In this document: positions 1-8,885 of the stretch, one piece after another
Position numbering within the stretch: the first letter of the stretch is position 1
Layout of the letters: the number at the start of each line of letters is the position of its first letter
Assembly: GCA_040754075.1 (NCBI GenBank)
Contig: JBFMDH010000042.1
Location: forward strand, 1-59,741
DNA: 59,741 bases
DNA from: Acidobacteriota bacterium
GTDB taxonomy: Bacteria > Acidobacteriota > Blastocatellia > UBA7656
Direction of reading: 5' to 3'
Made by a program: the position numbers and the translations under genes
Notes under the pieces: model-generated
The model's input: the letters and a program-made list of their open reading frames with translations, nothing else
Database searches by the model: none
Told to the model about the DNA's origin: nothing

Positions 1-105
1 ATCATCGGCTTAGTCATAAGGCAAGGCTTCAAGTACCTGCCGGATGCGAGAAGAAAGTATAGTGCGCAACCGCTTGAAGGGCTCAAGCTCATCTTGCGGC
101 GCTAA
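1..105 (+). CDS. 3' end of an unidentified CDS (partial)
   Basis: Frame 1 is open from the left edge to a TAA at 103-105 and gives 34 residues ending in LKLILRR. The segment is basic and has no recognisable motif. It is the only reading on this strand that reaches the window edge with a stop just before the tmRNA promoter, so it could be the C-terminus of a gene lying to the left. It could also be chance, because 34 codons is short. I do not recognise it. Confidence 0.35.
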   Translation: MIGLVIRQGFKYLPDARRKYSAQPLEGLKLILRR

Positions 106-145
106 TTCAGACTTTGTTACAGCCGTGTCGGAAATAAGCAATATC

Positions 146-175
146 TTGACTCTGTTGATTAAGCTACGTTAGACT
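146..175 (+). promoter_or_regulatory. Probable sigma-70-type promoter of tmRNA
   Basis: TTGACT (146-151) and TAGACT (170-175) are separated by 18 bases and lie just upstream of the tmRNA. The predicted transcript would start a few bases before the mature 5' end at 188, which suits 5' processing by RNase P. The -10 box is only 4/6 to consensus. Confidence 0.5.
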
Positions 176-187
176 GAATTTTGCTTC

Positions 188-542
188 GGGGGTGCACTGG
201 TTTCGACGGGGGCATTCTGAGGCGTTAGATGCATACCGCAGCCCATAACCTGCGTTATCAATTGTGGAAAAACATAATCGCGAATAGCGAACTTGCTTTG
301 GCTGCTTAGTTCAGCCACGTTTCCCTCTTCATCATCCGCGTGTTGAGAGGAAACGTCACTTAGCGGATTGCAGTGTTTAACTTGTAATCAGGAGTTAAAC
401 AACTAAGCCCAATCTGATTTAGCCCTCCGGGATGCTTGTTGCTTCCACGGTCCTGGCGGGCGAACCCAATAGCGAAGCAAACAAGTATGTAGATTCTAGC
501 GTTGACGACTCTCGGACGAGAGTTCGATTCTCTCCACCTCCA
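188..542 (+). ncRNA. ssrA: Transfer-messenger RNA (tmRNA)
   Basis: tmRNA rescues stalled ribosomes by acting as alanyl-tRNA and then as a short mRNA that adds a degradation tag. The 5' end GGGGGTGCACTGGTTTCGACGG is the classic tmRNA start. The 7-bp acceptor stem pairs 188-194 with 535-541 (one G-U), and the T arm with TTCGATT lies at about 519-534. The tag frame starts at the resume codon GCG (280-282), preceded by ATAATC as in other tmRNAs, and ends at TAG (307-309). It encodes ANSELALAA, with the usual ALAA-like C-terminus read by ClpXP-type proteases. The discriminator A at 542 is followed by CTT, so the CCA end is not encoded and must be added by the CCA-adding enzyme. A 7-bp inverted repeat (553-559 with 581-587) lies just downstream but has no U tract. 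Confidence 0.95.
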
Positions 543-650
543 CTTATTTTGTATGAGGTGATACGGATTAAAGGGGGAAAACCTCATTCTGCCTTTTCCG
601 GTTCCACCTTAGGTTGAACTTCTGCTATTTAAGGAAAGAGATTTTATTTG

Positions 651-1046
651 ATGAAAGACCCCGCCAACGCGCAAGCCTCCGCAATTAAACTGGCTGAACT
701 CACACAGGAAATCGAAGAACTCGAAAACCATCGTCAATCTATTTTGCAACGCCTCGATGGTGTCCGATTGTTGTTACAAAACGCCGGAAACCGCACAACC
801 AAATTGCGCGCTTCGGTTGATTTACTTTCCGAACATTTAACCGAACTGGCATTTGCGGAGGTGATTAAACTCGAAGATGAGATTCGTAAAATCGGTCTGG
901 CAATCAATAAAAATGACCGCGATGCATCATTAATTTCGTTTGAGACCGAAAGCTTTGAAGAATCCATGAATGATGCCGAAGAGGATTTTGAGCGCCTCGC
1001 GCAATTTATGATCGAAGGCAAACCGCGTTTTACTCGCGGACACTAA
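651..1046 (+). CDS. Small coiled-coil protein of unknown function
   Basis: A 131-residue, charged, cytoplasmic protein with no signal peptide or membrane segment. Residues about 15-100 are rich in Leu, Glu and Lys with heptad-like spacing (for example LAELTQEIEELENHRQSILQ), which suggests a coiled coil. The ATG at 651 is preferred because AAGGAAAG lies upstream at 631-639; a TTG directly before it is also possible. It stands alone between the tmRNA and a repeat element upstream of murI. I do not recognise a family and can assign no function. The C-terminus is basic (KPRFTRGH). Confidence 0.7.
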   Translation: MKDPANAQASAIKLAELTQEIEELENHRQSILQRLDGVRLLLQNAGNRTTKLRASVDLLSEHLTELAFAEVIKLEDEIRKIGLAINKNDRDASLISFETESFEESMNDAEEDFERLAQFMIEGKPRFTRGH

Positions 1047-1050
1047 GGCT

Positions 1051-1190
1051 ATTGCGGATTGCGGATTGCAGATTGCGAATTGGTTTTGTGAAAAAAAATT
1101 TGCAATCGATAATCCGCTTTTGAGAAACCAGGACTATGAGTCGAACTGATTCCCAGAATCCGCAACCCGCAATCCACCATCCGCAATCCG
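1051..1190. repeat. Heptad-repeat palindromic element (copy 1, GATTGCG type)
   Basis: The left arm (1051-1080) is a run of 7-base units, GCGGATT GCGGATT GCAGATT GCG. The right arm (1157-1190) is made of the complementary units (AATCCGC, AACCCGC, AATCCAC, CATCCGC). An extra complementary half-unit lies at about 1102-1116. The two arms can fold back on each other. The element fills the space between the coiled-coil gene and murI, and its right arm is read as murI codons. Confidence 0.75.
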
Positions 1191-1990
1191 AACTCCCAAT
1201 AGGCATTTTCGATTCCGGTGTGGGCGGACTTACGGTTTTTCGCGCCCTCGAACGCCGTTTGCCGAACGAAAGTCTGATTTATCTCGGTGACACGGCGCGG
1301 GTGCCTTATGGAACGCGCTCGGTTGAAACCGTCCAACGATATGCTCTCGAAGATGCCGCGTTTATCGAATCCAAAAAGGTCAAAGCGATTGTCATTGCCT
1401 GCAACACGGCGTCGGCGCTTGCCGCAAACTTACTGCGCGAAAAATGTTCGGTTCCGGTGCTTGGCGTGATTCGACCGGGTTCACAACAGGCAGTAATCAA
1501 AACCCAGAATCGCCATATCGGTTTAATCGCCACCGAAGCGACGGTTGCCAGCGGCGCATACGAAAAGGCGATGAGAAATTTGCGCGATGATATTGAAATA
1601 ACCGCGCGCGCCTGTCCGCTTTTTGTACCGCTTGCCGAAGAAGGTTGGGCAACTCATGCGGTCACCGAACAGGTCGCCAGAGAGTATTTAGCGGATTTCA
1701 TTGCCAGCCGGGTTGATACCCTGGTGCTTGGGTGTACACATTACCCGATTCTTCGCCATACCATTCAAAAAATTATGGGCGACGAAGTTTCATTGATTGA
1801 TTCCGGCGAAGCAGTTGCAGAGGTGGTAGCGCAGATGTTAGAAGAGAAGCAGCTTGTGCGGAAAAGCGATGAACCGCGCATAGAGCAATTTTATGTTACC
1901 GATTCGGCGGTTCGTTTCCGTCGCGTTGCAGAAATTTTTTTAGGTAGAAATATTGAATCGTTAGAGACGATTGTACTGGGGAGTTTATGA
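1136..1990 (+). CDS. murI: Glutamate racemase
   Basis: It interconverts L- and D-glutamate for peptidoglycan synthesis in the cytoplasm. The protein has 284 residues. Family signatures are [12 protein letters not shown] (residues 23-34), ACNTAS with catalytic Cys89, and LGCTHYP with catalytic Cys200. The only in-frame ATG is at 1136. The first 20 residues, up to the conserved PIGIFDSG, are rich in Gln, Pro and His ([12 protein letters not shown]) because they are encoded by the right arm of a heptad-repeat element; family members normally begin near the conserved segment. The stop overlaps the rph start (ATGA), so the two genes are co-translated. Confidence 0.96.
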   Translation: MSRTDSQNPQPAIHHPQSELPIGIFDSGVGGLTVFRALERRLPNESLIYLGDTARVPYGTRSVETVQRYALEDAAFIESKKVKAIVIACNTASALAANLLREKCSVPVLGVIRPGSQQAVIKTQNRHIGLIATEATVASGAYEKAMRNLRDDIEITARACPLFVPLAEEGWATHAVTEQVAREYLADFIASRVDTLVLGCTHYPILRHTIQKIMGDEVSLIDSGEAVAEVVAQMLEEKQLVRKSDEPRIEQFYVTDSAVRFRRVAEIFLGRNIESLETIVLGSL

Positions 1991-2724
1991 GTTATAAGAG
2001 AAAATATGGTCGCAGTTATGATGCCTTGCGAGATGTCAGAATCACGCCGAGCTATACCCGATATGCCGAAGGTTCCGTGTTAATTGAGATGGGCGAAACC
2101 AAGGTAATCTGCAACGCTTCGATTGATGAGCGGGTGCCGATTTTTCTGAGGAACAGCGGCAAAGGTTGGGTTACGGCAGAGTATTCGATGTTGCCGAGAG
2201 CCACAGAAAATCGTACGCAACGTGAAGGGCGTGGCAGCGCCAATCTTTCCGGTCGCACACAGGAAATTCAACGATTAATCGGGCGTTCATTGCGTTCCGT
2301 GGTTGAATTCAACCGCCTGGGTGAACGTACCGTTTATATCGATTGCGATGTCATTCAGGCAGATGGCGGCACCCGCACCGCTTCAATTACCGGGGCTTTT
2401 GTGGCGTTGGTGTTTGCGCTTAGAAAACTTTATAACGACGGGAAAATTGCTGCGCCCATACCGGTCACCGATTATATTGCGGCAATTTCCGTAGGCATCA
2501 TCAAGGGCGAGCCGATGCTGGATTTGGCTTATGAAGAAGATTCACAAGCCGAAGTTGATATGAATGTGGTGAAGACCGGCACGGGAAAATTTGTTGAGGT
2601 GCAGGGAACCGCCGAATCCAAACCTTTTGATAAACCTCAAATGGACAGATTGATTGAACTGGCAACCATTGGCATTGATAAGTTGATTGAACAACAACGC
2701 GCGGTACTGGGTGATTTGCGGTAA
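1987..2724 (+). CDS. rph: Ribonuclease PH
   Basis: A phosphorolytic 3'-5' exoribonuclease that trims tRNA 3' ends, normally as a hexamer in the cytoplasm. It has 245 residues, typical for the family. Visible signatures are the arginine-rich [28 protein letters not shown] segment (conserved phosphate/RNA-binding region) and [19 protein letters not shown]. It starts inside the murI stop codon (ATGA overlap), so it is in an operon with murI. murI-rph pairs are found in many bacteria. Nothing is missing or truncated. Confidence 0.97.
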   Translation: MSYKRKYGRSYDALRDVRITPSYTRYAEGSVLIEMGETKVICNASIDERVPIFLRNSGKGWVTAEYSMLPRATENRTQREGRGSANLSGRTQEIQRLIGRSLRSVVEFNRLGERTVYIDCDVIQADGGTRTASITGAFVALVFALRKLYNDGKIAAPIPVTDYIAAISVGIIKGEPMLDLAYEEDSQAEVDMNVVKTGTGKFVEVQGTAESKPFDKPQMDRLIELATIGIDKLIEQQRAVLGDLR

Positions 2725-2756
2725 ATCTATTTACTCGAAAACCGGGAGGTTCATTT

Positions 2757-3809
2757 ATGTGTAAGGTGAGCAGAAGAGATATGTTGGTGGGTGGCGCTGC
2801 GCTTTTGGGCATGGCAGCCACCGATTCGGAGTCAGTTGTGAAACCGGCGAAAGCCAATCCCCGTGAAGTCGGCAAAGTCGAAACTTTGGCAACCGATGTC
2901 TATTTTCATGAAGGCAATATCGTTTTAACCCATTGCAACAATGGCTGGATCGTTTTTGAAGATTATGTGCTGGTGATTGATGCCAATTTTCCATCCGGCG
3001 CGGAAATCATCATTCCGAAAATTCGCGCCATCACCAACAAACCGATTCGGTTCGCATTTGACACACATCATCACGGCGACCACGCTTATGCCAACCAACT
3101 GTGGGTGGAGCAGGGCGCGACGCCGCTTGCCCATATCGGGGTACTTGATGATATGAAGAAATATGAAACCGGATTGTTCGGTAATGCGCCGGGTCGTTGG
3201 GAAGAGACCGCCAAACAGCGGAAAGATTTAACCAATACAAAACTCAAACCGCCGTCTCTGCTGTTTCCCAAGGAATTGATTTTTGATGATGGTAAACATC
3301 GCGTCGAATTAATGCATCTGGGGGTTGCGCATACCAATGGCGATGCGGTTGCCTGGCTTCCCAAAGAAAAAATCCTGTTTACCGGTGATGTCTGCGTAAA
3401 CGGTCCCTATAACTACACGGGCGATGGTCACGTCGAAAAATGGATTGCCACACTCGATGCCGCAAAAAAACTGGGCGCGAAAACTATCTGCCCTGGGCAC
3501 GGGATGTTCGCAACCGAAAGCTTATTAAATGACCAGCAAGCCTTTTTCGCTTCATTGCGTGAAGCGGTTGGCAAATTGGTAAATGGCAAAAAGTCGGCGC
3601 AACAGATTAAAGATTCAGTCGGTCAAATCAGCGACCAGTTAAAGGCGAACAGGCAAATTGCGCGTTACGTTTCTAACGGAACGTTAGCCGAACAAGTCGA
3701 AAAGGTATTTAATGAGATGACCGGAGAATCATTCCCCGCCTCACAAAAAACTTCTAGGTTAGACAGAGATTTGCACGCCCATTCTCATGGTTTAACCTTA
3801 CTGGGCTAG
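2757..3809 (+). CDS. Tat-exported MBL-fold metallo-hydrolase
   Basis: A 350-residue protein beginning with a twin-arginine-type leader: SRRDML at residues 5-10, then a hydrophobic GGAALLGMAA stretch. The metallo-beta-lactamase zinc motif HxHxDH is seen as HHHGDH at residues 104-109, followed by a later HTNGDAV histidine, the FTGDV aspartate and CPGHG. The fold is that of periplasmic or exported zinc hydrolases (glyoxalase II/quinoprotein-relay-like); the substrate cannot be told. A good ribosome-binding site (GGGAGG, about 2742-2747) supports the ATG at 2757. It precedes a bacterioferritin-like gene by 29 bases and may share its transcript. Confidence 0.85.
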   Translation: MCKVSRRDMLVGGAALLGMAATDSESVVKPAKANPREVGKVETLATDVYFHEGNIVLTHCNNGWIVFEDYVLVIDANFPSGAEIIIPKIRAITNKPIRFAFDTHHHGDHAYANQLWVEQGATPLAHIGVLDDMKKYETGLFGNAPGRWEETAKQRKDLTNTKLKPPSLLFPKELIFDDGKHRVELMHLGVAHTNGDAVAWLPKEKILFTGDVCVNGPYNYTGDGHVEKWIATLDAAKKLGAKTICPGHGMFATESLLNDQQAFFASLREAVGKLVNGKKSAQQIKDSVGQISDQLKANRQIARYVSNGTLAEQVEKVFNEMTGESFPASQKTSRLDRDLHAHSHGLTLLG

Positions 3810-3838
3810 TTTTCAGGTCATAGATTTTGGGAGGGACA

Positions 3839-4300
3839 ATGTTTGATAACGATTTTGATAAACCGGCAGTCGTTGGCGTATTGAATGAAATTTTAGAAAT
3901 GGAACTTGCAGGTGTCGTGAGATACACCCATTACTCGCTGATGATTTTTGGACCCAATCGTATTCCGATTGTGCAGTGGTGTCGAACGGAAGCGAATACC
4001 TGTTTACTGCACGCCCATCAAGCCGGAGAATTTATTACCCATCTCGGCGAACACCCATCGCTCAAGGTGGGCAAATTACTGGAAACCCATCAACACGAAA
4101 TTAACGACATTCTGCTTGAATCGCTCGCTATGGAAAAAGAAGGGCTATTGCTTTACAAAAAGCTTCTCAAGTTGGTGCATGACAAATCAATCATCCTCGA
4201 AGAATATGCGCGGCAAATGGTCGCCGAAGAAGAATTGCACCTCGGAGAAGTCAATAAAATGCTGCGAAACCCCGGCGATGTTCAGGTTTATTCAGTTTAA
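3839..4300 (+). CDS. bfr: Bacterioferritin-like ferritin protein
   Basis: A 153-residue four-helix-bundle protein. The family stores iron by oxidising Fe2+ at a di-iron site. Expected carboxylate and histidine ligands are visible: E in LNEILEMELAG, an E-to-H span around RTEANTCLLHAHQAGE, an E in LLESLAMEKEGL, and EEELH near the C-terminus. The ATG at 3839 is preferred because GGGAGG lies 6 bases before it; an upstream in-frame TTG would include that site. It is directly downstream of the Tat-exported hydrolase. Whether it binds heme as a true bacterioferritin cannot be decided from sequence alone. Confidence 0.85.
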   Translation: MFDNDFDKPAVVGVLNEILEMELAGVVRYTHYSLMIFGPNRIPIVQWCRTEANTCLLHAHQAGEFITHLGEHPSLKVGKLLETHQHEINDILLESLAMEKEGLLLYKKLLKLVHDKSIILEEYARQMVAEEELHLGEVNKMLRNPGDVQVYSV

Positions 4301-4353
4301 ACAAAACTGATTGTTACTCATAGTCAAGCCCTTCTCGCGAATCGGTGAATGAG

Positions 4354-4878
4354 ATGACGGTCATTGAAACCAGTCGGATATGGTTACAAACCTGGCACCC
4401 CGATGATTCATCCGAATTTCGCTACATTGCCACTGACCCCGAAGTGATGCGATTCATCGGCAATGGTCAGGTTTGGGATGATGCGCGCATCGCAAGCTGG
4501 ATTGCTAAGCAAATAGTAAATTATCGCACCCTGGGGTTTTCATTCTGGAAATTGATTGAAAAATCAACCAACCGATTAATCGGTCATAGCGGCATACAGT
4601 ATTTGGCAAACACCGGCGAGATAGAAATCGGCTGGTGGCTTGCCAGGCGTTGCTGGGGGCAAGGGTTTGCCACAGAAGCCGCGAGCGGAGTTTTAGATTA
4701 CAGCTTTGAAAATCTGAAGATTAACCGACTGGTTGCGATTGCTTACCCTGAAAATATCGCGTCAATAAACATCATGAAAAAAATCGGCATGAAATTTGTC
4801 CGGCAAACTACCGGAGCCGAGTTAGGATTGGCATACCCTGAGATTCAACTGGTGCTCTATTCAATTGAAAAAATTTAA
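4354..4878 (+). CDS. GNAT-family N-acetyltransferase (RimJ/RimL-like)
   Basis: A 174-residue cytoplasmic acetyltransferase of the GNAT fold, using acetyl-CoA. The order of motifs is the usual one: ETSRIWLQTWHPDD at the N-terminus, DPEVMRFIG, the GEIEIGWWLARRCWGQGFATEA acetyl-CoA loop (R/Q-x-x-G-x-G/A type), and NxxSINIMKKIGMK near the C-terminus. This pattern is typical of the RimJ/RimL-like GNAT_3 subgroup, whose substrates vary widely. The start at ATG 4354 is chosen over GTG 4345 because the family begins near TxRL; there is no strong ribosome-binding site. No operon partner is evident. Confidence 0.85.
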   Translation: MTVIETSRIWLQTWHPDDSSEFRYIATDPEVMRFIGNGQVWDDARIASWIAKQIVNYRTLGFSFWKLIEKSTNRLIGHSGIQYLANTGEIEIGWWLARRCWGQGFATEAASGVLDYSFENLKINRLVAIAYPENIASINIMKKIGMKFVRQTTGAELGLAYPEIQLVLYSIEKI

Positions 4879-4943
4879 GAGATAATTTCATCTCGCATTA
4901 AATCATTTTATATTCCAGCCTAGTTTTATTGTGTGGAGGTTGT

Positions 4944-5462
4944 ATGAAAAACAGGAAGTTGTGGTGTTTAGCCTTAATCTTGTTATTTGCCATACCGGTT
5001 GCTGCACAGGAACCCACCAGCGAATTTAAAGATGCGGCGGGAAGATTTAAAATTACGCTCATCGGCGATTGGAAACCCGTTACCTATGATGATGCGGTCG
5101 GGCGTTCCCGTACGGAATTTGTTTACGGAGACCGTAGCGAAGGATTATTAAAAATCACCAAAGAAAAACTGAATGGTGAAACGCTGACCGGAAAAGTTCA
5201 TACCGAGCAGGAAAACCTGCGCATCTATCGGGTTGGATTTGAACGAGTCTCGACCGAACATTTCGACGTAGGAAAATATGATGGGATGCGCTTTGCTTTT
5301 TTCAGCACCGACAGCGGTCGCAAAACCGCCAGCGCCTTTTATTATATTCAGGAAGGTGATTCGGTCTGGGTGTTGCGCTTTACCGGGAAACGCGGGGTGC
5401 TCGACACCATACGTAATCTCACAGACCGCATGGCGAGAAGTTTTACGCCATTGGGAAAATAG
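4944..5462 (+). CDS. Small secreted protein of unknown function
   Basis: A 172-residue protein with a clear signal peptide (MKNRKLWCLALILLFAIPVAAQ, cleavage probably after AAQ). The mature part begins with DAAGRFKITLIGDWKPV, an extracellular beta-sandwich-like pattern of the kind seen in PsbP/DUF1795-type proteins, but no motif is firm. The ATG at 4944 follows GGAGG (4935-4939) at good spacing. It is monocistronic, between the GNAT gene and a heptad-repeat palindrome. No function is assigned. Confidence 0.75.
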   Translation: MKNRKLWCLALILLFAIPVAAQEPTSEFKDAAGRFKITLIGDWKPVTYDDAVGRSRTEFVYGDRSEGLLKITKEKLNGETLTGKVHTEQENLRIYRVGFERVSTEHFDVGKYDGMRFAFFSTDSGRKTASAFYYIQEGDSVWVLRFTGKRGVLDTIRNLTDRMARSFTPLGK

Positions 5463-5468
5463 TTCCGG

Positions 5469-5622
5469 GTCTGAAATCCGGTGTCCGGTGTGATTTGGTA
5501 AGTTATCCCCCCGCTTCCAGATGTGCAGTTTGTGAGCAAAGTTACAGGATGCCTGCAAAGAATAATGACATTTTCAACAATCCTGAACCCGACGCCGGAC
5601 ACCTGACGCTTGACTCCAGACT
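5469..5622. repeat. Heptad-repeat palindromic element (copy 2, GTCCGGT type)
   Basis: The left arm (5469-5497) reads as 7-base units ATCCGGT GTCCGGT. The right arm (5590-5621) reads GACGCCG GACACCT GACGCTT GACTCCA GAC. The arms share inverted GTGTCCGG/CCGGACAC and GTCTG/CAGAC. It lies between a secreted-protein gene and the EF-G-like gene. The unit sequence differs from the copy near murI, but the period of seven and the facing arms are the same. Confidence 0.6.
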
Positions 5623-5740
5623 ATTTAGTTGCCTTGAAAAAACCTTGAATCCGAGATATGAATAGCGCTTTGCAGTCATCAAGATATTGCTCTCTAATTG
5701 GCAATTTTACGAAAACTCATTCGACGAAAGGAACAGCCCT

Positions 5741-7825
5741 ATGAAGGTGTACGACACAAAGGATATTAGAAATATTGGCATTGTAGGTCACGGACACTGC
5801 GGGAAAACTTCTCTGGTGTCCGCGATGCTTTTTGACTCCGGCGCGACTCCCAGACTGGGTCGCGTGGATGATGGTTCAGCCATCACTGATTACGACGAAG
5901 ATGAAATCGCGCGTAAAATGACGATTTACAGTTCGCTGGCTCATTGCGAATGGAACGGCAAAAAATTAAACATTATCGATACACCAGGTTCCGCTGCTTT
6001 CATACTTGCAACCAAAACCGCGCTGCGCGCCGCCGATGCCGCTCTCGTTGTCGTTGATGCCACCAGTGGCGTTGAAGTCCAAACCGAAAAAGCCTGGAGT
6101 TACGCCCAGGAAATGGTCATTCCGCGTTTGATTATCATTAATAAACTCGACAAAGAACGCGCCGATTTTGAATCAGCGGTAAATAACGTCATTGAAATCT
6201 GGGGACGCCGGGCGGTTCCACTGCAAATTCCGATTGGTAAAGAATATGATTTTAAAGGCGTCATCGACCTGATTCATTTGAAGGCTTACCTGGCAGATGG
6301 CAAGCCCACAGATATTCCTGCCGAGTTGGTAGACGCGGCAAATTCTGCTCGCGAAAAAATTATTGATGTGGTTGCTGAAGCTTCCGAAGAATTGATGGAA
6401 AAATATTTTGAAGAGGGCACCCTGAGCGATGAGGATTTGATTCCCGGAATTCATTCAGCCGTAAAAGAACGGCGAATCTTTCCGATTTTATGCGCCTCTT
6501 CCACACAAAACATCGGCATTCAGGCATTGATGAATGCGATTGTCGAATTGGTTCCGCAACCGGATGAACTCGGCGCCGCCAAAGGCAAACACCCGGACAC
6601 CGGCGAAGAGATTGAACGCGAAGTCAAAGACATTGCGCCGTTTTCAGCTTATGTGTTTAAAACCATTGCTGACCCGTTTGCCGGGCGCATCACCGTATTC
6701 AAAATCTATTCGGGAAGCGTGAAATCGGATGCCACGGTATACAACATCACCAAAAATACTCAGGAACGTTTAGGTCCGCTGCATACCATTCAAGGGAAAA
6801 CTCTTGAAAAAATTGGCGAAGCCAAAGCCGGTGATCTTGTCGCAGTAACCAAATTAAAAGAGACCGTAACCGGCGATACCTTCTGCGATAAGGCAACCCC
6901 GATTGCTTATGAACCGGTGAAACTGCCGACCCCGGCAATCTCTTTTGCCATCGAACCGAAATCACGAAACGACGAAGATAAACTTTCACAGGCGATTCAC
7001 AAGATGTTGGAAGAAGACCAGGCGCTGTTATTTTCGCGAGACCCGCAAACCAAAGAGTTTTTGCTTTCCGGCACCGGGCAAATTCACATTGAAACTGCGG
7101 TGACCAAATTGAAGCGACGTTACGGGGTTGAAGTCGAATTGCATCCGCCGAAAGTTGCCTACCTTGAAACCTTGAAAGGGCGCTCCGAGGTTGTCGGTCG
7201 CCACAAAAAGCAATCCGGCGGGCGCGGACAATTTGGCGAAGCCACCTGTGTATTTGAAGGTTTGCCGAGAGGCAGCGGTTTTGAATTCGTCGATAAAATT
7301 TTCGGCGGTTCGATTCCTTCAAACTGGCGACCGGCGGTTGAAAAGGGAATTAAAGACGCGGCGGCGCTCGGCGCAATTGCCGGATATCCTGTGGTGGATT
7401 TCAAAGTCGAATTGATTGACGGCAAATATCACTCGGTTGACTCGGACGATTTGTCATTTCAGATTGCCGGTCGTAAAGCGTTTCGTCAGGCGAAAGAGAA
7501 ATTGAAAGCCGTGTTGCTTGAACCCGTGATGAATGTGGAAATCACCGTGCCGCAGGAAAATTCCGGCGATATTCTCGGAGACATCAACTCGCGTCGCGGT
7601 CGCGTTCAGGGTATGGATTCAAAGGGCAACAACGCGATTGTCAAAGCGCAGGTGCCGCTGTCGGAAATGCTCAGCTATCAATCAACCTTGAATTCCATCA
7701 CTGGCGCGCGCGGTTCCTATACGATGGAACTCGACCATTATGATGAAGTCCCGGCTTCCCTGACTCAAAAAATCGTTCAGAAAGCTCAGGAAGAAGGCCG
7801 CATCAAGGTTGTTGAGGAAGATTAA
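5741..7825 (+). CDS. Elongation factor G-like GTPase (EF-G2 type)
   Basis: A translation-factor GTPase of 694 residues. G1 is GHGHCGKTSL (residues 16-25), G3 is DTPGSAAF, and G4 is NKLDKE. The canonical EF-G P-loop AHIDAGKTT is replaced, and switch I reads ARKMTIYSS instead of RGITI, which is the pattern of the paralogous EF-G2/FusA2-type family rather than the housekeeping EF-G. Domains II-V follow, including the GRGQFGEA segment and HYDEVP near the end. The ATG at 5741 is preferred (AAAGGAAC upstream); an earlier TTG would add 18 residues. The gene ends at a strong terminator. Function in translocation is not assured; EF-G2 proteins often lack it. Confidence 0.9.
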   Translation: MKVYDTKDIRNIGIVGHGHCGKTSLVSAMLFDSGATPRLGRVDDGSAITDYDEDEIARKMTIYSSLAHCEWNGKKLNIIDTPGSAAFILATKTALRAADAALVVVDATSGVEVQTEKAWSYAQEMVIPRLIIINKLDKERADFESAVNNVIEIWGRRAVPLQIPIGKEYDFKGVIDLIHLKAYLADGKPTDIPAELVDAANSAREKIIDVVAEASEELMEKYFEEGTLSDEDLIPGIHSAVKERRIFPILCASSTQNIGIQALMNAIVELVPQPDELGAAKGKHPDTGEEIEREVKDIAPFSAYVFKTIADPFAGRITVFKIYSGSVKSDATVYNITKNTQERLGPLHTIQGKTLEKIGEAKAGDLVAVTKLKETVTGDTFCDKATPIAYEPVKLPTPAISFAIEPKSRNDEDKLSQAIHKMLEEDQALLFSRDPQTKEFLLSGTGQIHIETAVTKLKRRYGVEVELHPPKVAYLETLKGRSEVVGRHKKQSGGRGQFGEATCVFEGLPRGSGFEFVDKIFGGSIPSNWRPAVEKGIKDAAALGAIAGYPVVDFKVELIDGKYHSVDSDDLSFQIAGRKAFRQAKEKLKAVLLEPVMNVEITVPQENSGDILGDINSRRGRVQGMDSKGNNAIVKAQVPLSEMLSYQSTLNSITGARGSYTMELDHYDEVPASLTQKIVQKAQEEGRIKVVEED

Positions 7826-7856
7826 AGACTTACATTTTGTTGAGATTGGAAATCAA

Positions 7857-7885
7857 AGAGGGCAATTAATTCTGCCCTCTTTTTT
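7857..7885 (+). terminator. Rho-independent terminator after the EF-G-like gene
   Basis: AGAGGGCA (857-864) pairs perfectly with TGCCCTCT (873-880) around an 8-base loop, followed by TTTTT. It lies between convergent genes and overlaps the stop codon region of the minus-strand VWA gene, so it may serve both directions. Confidence 0.9.
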
Positions 7886-8885
7886 ATTTTAGTGTTGATA
7901 TATCCTTAGCTTTACTTGCGTAATATCCCTTTCTTGTAACGATTCCGACCTGCCCTTCGCGTTTTTCGACATCGGGTGAAAGTTGCAGTTTAATCTTGCG
8001 ATACTTGCCATCTTTTTGGGTATTGGTTGAAACGTAGCCGATGGCGTAACGGTTGCGGAGTTGGTTAATCAGGGTTGCCAGTTTTTCGCTAATCTCTTTT
8101 TTCCCGGTTTTGCTGACGATGCCGCCGGTTTTTTCCGCGTACTTCTTTATGTCGCCGCGAAATAAAAAAGGTTTCATCGCATAAAAGAATGGGTCGAGTT
8201 TCAAAATGGTTTCGTTGAGACTTGAAACATTAATTCCACACACGACACTCCCCGATTCGTAAATTTCGTTGAGCGCCTCTTTTTCGGAATGTCCCTGTCC
8301 GAGTTTTTGCGTTGAAAGATTATCGGAAACCACCAGAATGACGCGACGACTCGCGGGATTACTGGCATTTTTAAACAACAAAGCGGCTTGATACAACGCT
8401 TCGTGCAGTAAAATGCCATCGCGTCCCAAACTCTTTTTATCGATGGCTTGAATTCTCTCGCCAATCAACTTGCGGTCGGTGGTGAAACCCTGAATTAACT
8501 CTGTCCGTGAAGCTGTTCCCATCACCGCGACCTCATCACTCTCTTTTAATTGATTCAACGCTTCGATGGTTTCATCGCCCATTTCCTTGATGATGTCCCA
8601 GACGCTCCCGCTGGTATCGATGACGATTAAAATCGATAGCGGCAATAAATCTTGGCTGAAATGGGTGATTTCCTGTTTTACGCCGTCTTCATAAATCGTC
8701 ACCTCTTCTTTTTTCAGGTCGGCAATGCTCACTCCGGTTTTTTTATTGATAATCTGCGCATCAAGCACCACGAGTTCGGTGCTGAGTTTTATCGATTGCT
8801 CAGTTGATTGACCAAAAGCCAACTGAGATGTGACTTGATAAACGCAGATGAGAAGAAAAAGGCTGATTGAAATTATGCGTTTCAT
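7884..8885 (-). CDS. Secreted VWFA-related acidobacterial-type protein
   Basis: A 333-residue protein with a signal peptide (MKRIISISLFLLICVYQ...). Residues about 30-80 (TELVVLDAQIINKKTG, LKKEEVTIYEDGVKQEITHF) form the short beta-rich lead domain that precedes the VWA domain in the acidobacterial VWFA-related family (TIGR03436). The VWA metal-binding MIDAS motif is DTSGS in LIVIDTSGSVWD. The family is extracytoplasmic and its ligands are unknown. The gene is divergent from the PafA-type phosphatase gene and convergent with the EF-G-like gene. The protein is a good phylogenetic hint for Acidobacteriota. Confidence 0.9.
   Translation of the reverse strand: MKRIISISLFLLICVYQVTSQLAFGQSTEQSIKLSTELVVLDAQIINKKTGVSIADLKKEEVTIYEDGVKQEITHFSQDLLPLSILIVIDTSGSVWDIIKEMGDETIEALNQLKESDEVAVMGTASRTELIQGFTTDRKLIGERIQAIDKKSLGRDGILLHEALYQAALLFKNASNPASRRVILVVSDNLSTQKLGQGHSEKEALNEIYESGSVVCGINVSSLNETILKLDPFFYAMKPFLFRGDIKKYAEKTGGIVSKTGKKEISEKLATLINQLRNRYAIGYVSTNTQKDGKYRKIKLQLSPDVEKREGQVGIVTRKGYYASKAKDISTLK

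Noticed and set aside
1051-1190. CRISPR-like array from regular repeats
   Set aside because: Units are 7 bases, lack spacers, and face each other in two arms; this is a palindromic repeat, not a CRISPR array.
1049-1336. 95-residue minus-strand reading across the repeat upstream of murI
   Set aside because: Its repetitive RNPQ and DCGLRI pieces come from the GATTGCG heptads, and it is antisense to murI.
6747-7322. 191-residue minus-strand reading inside the EF-G-like gene
   Set aside because: Antisense to a well-supported gene, no ribosome-binding site, no recognisable motif.
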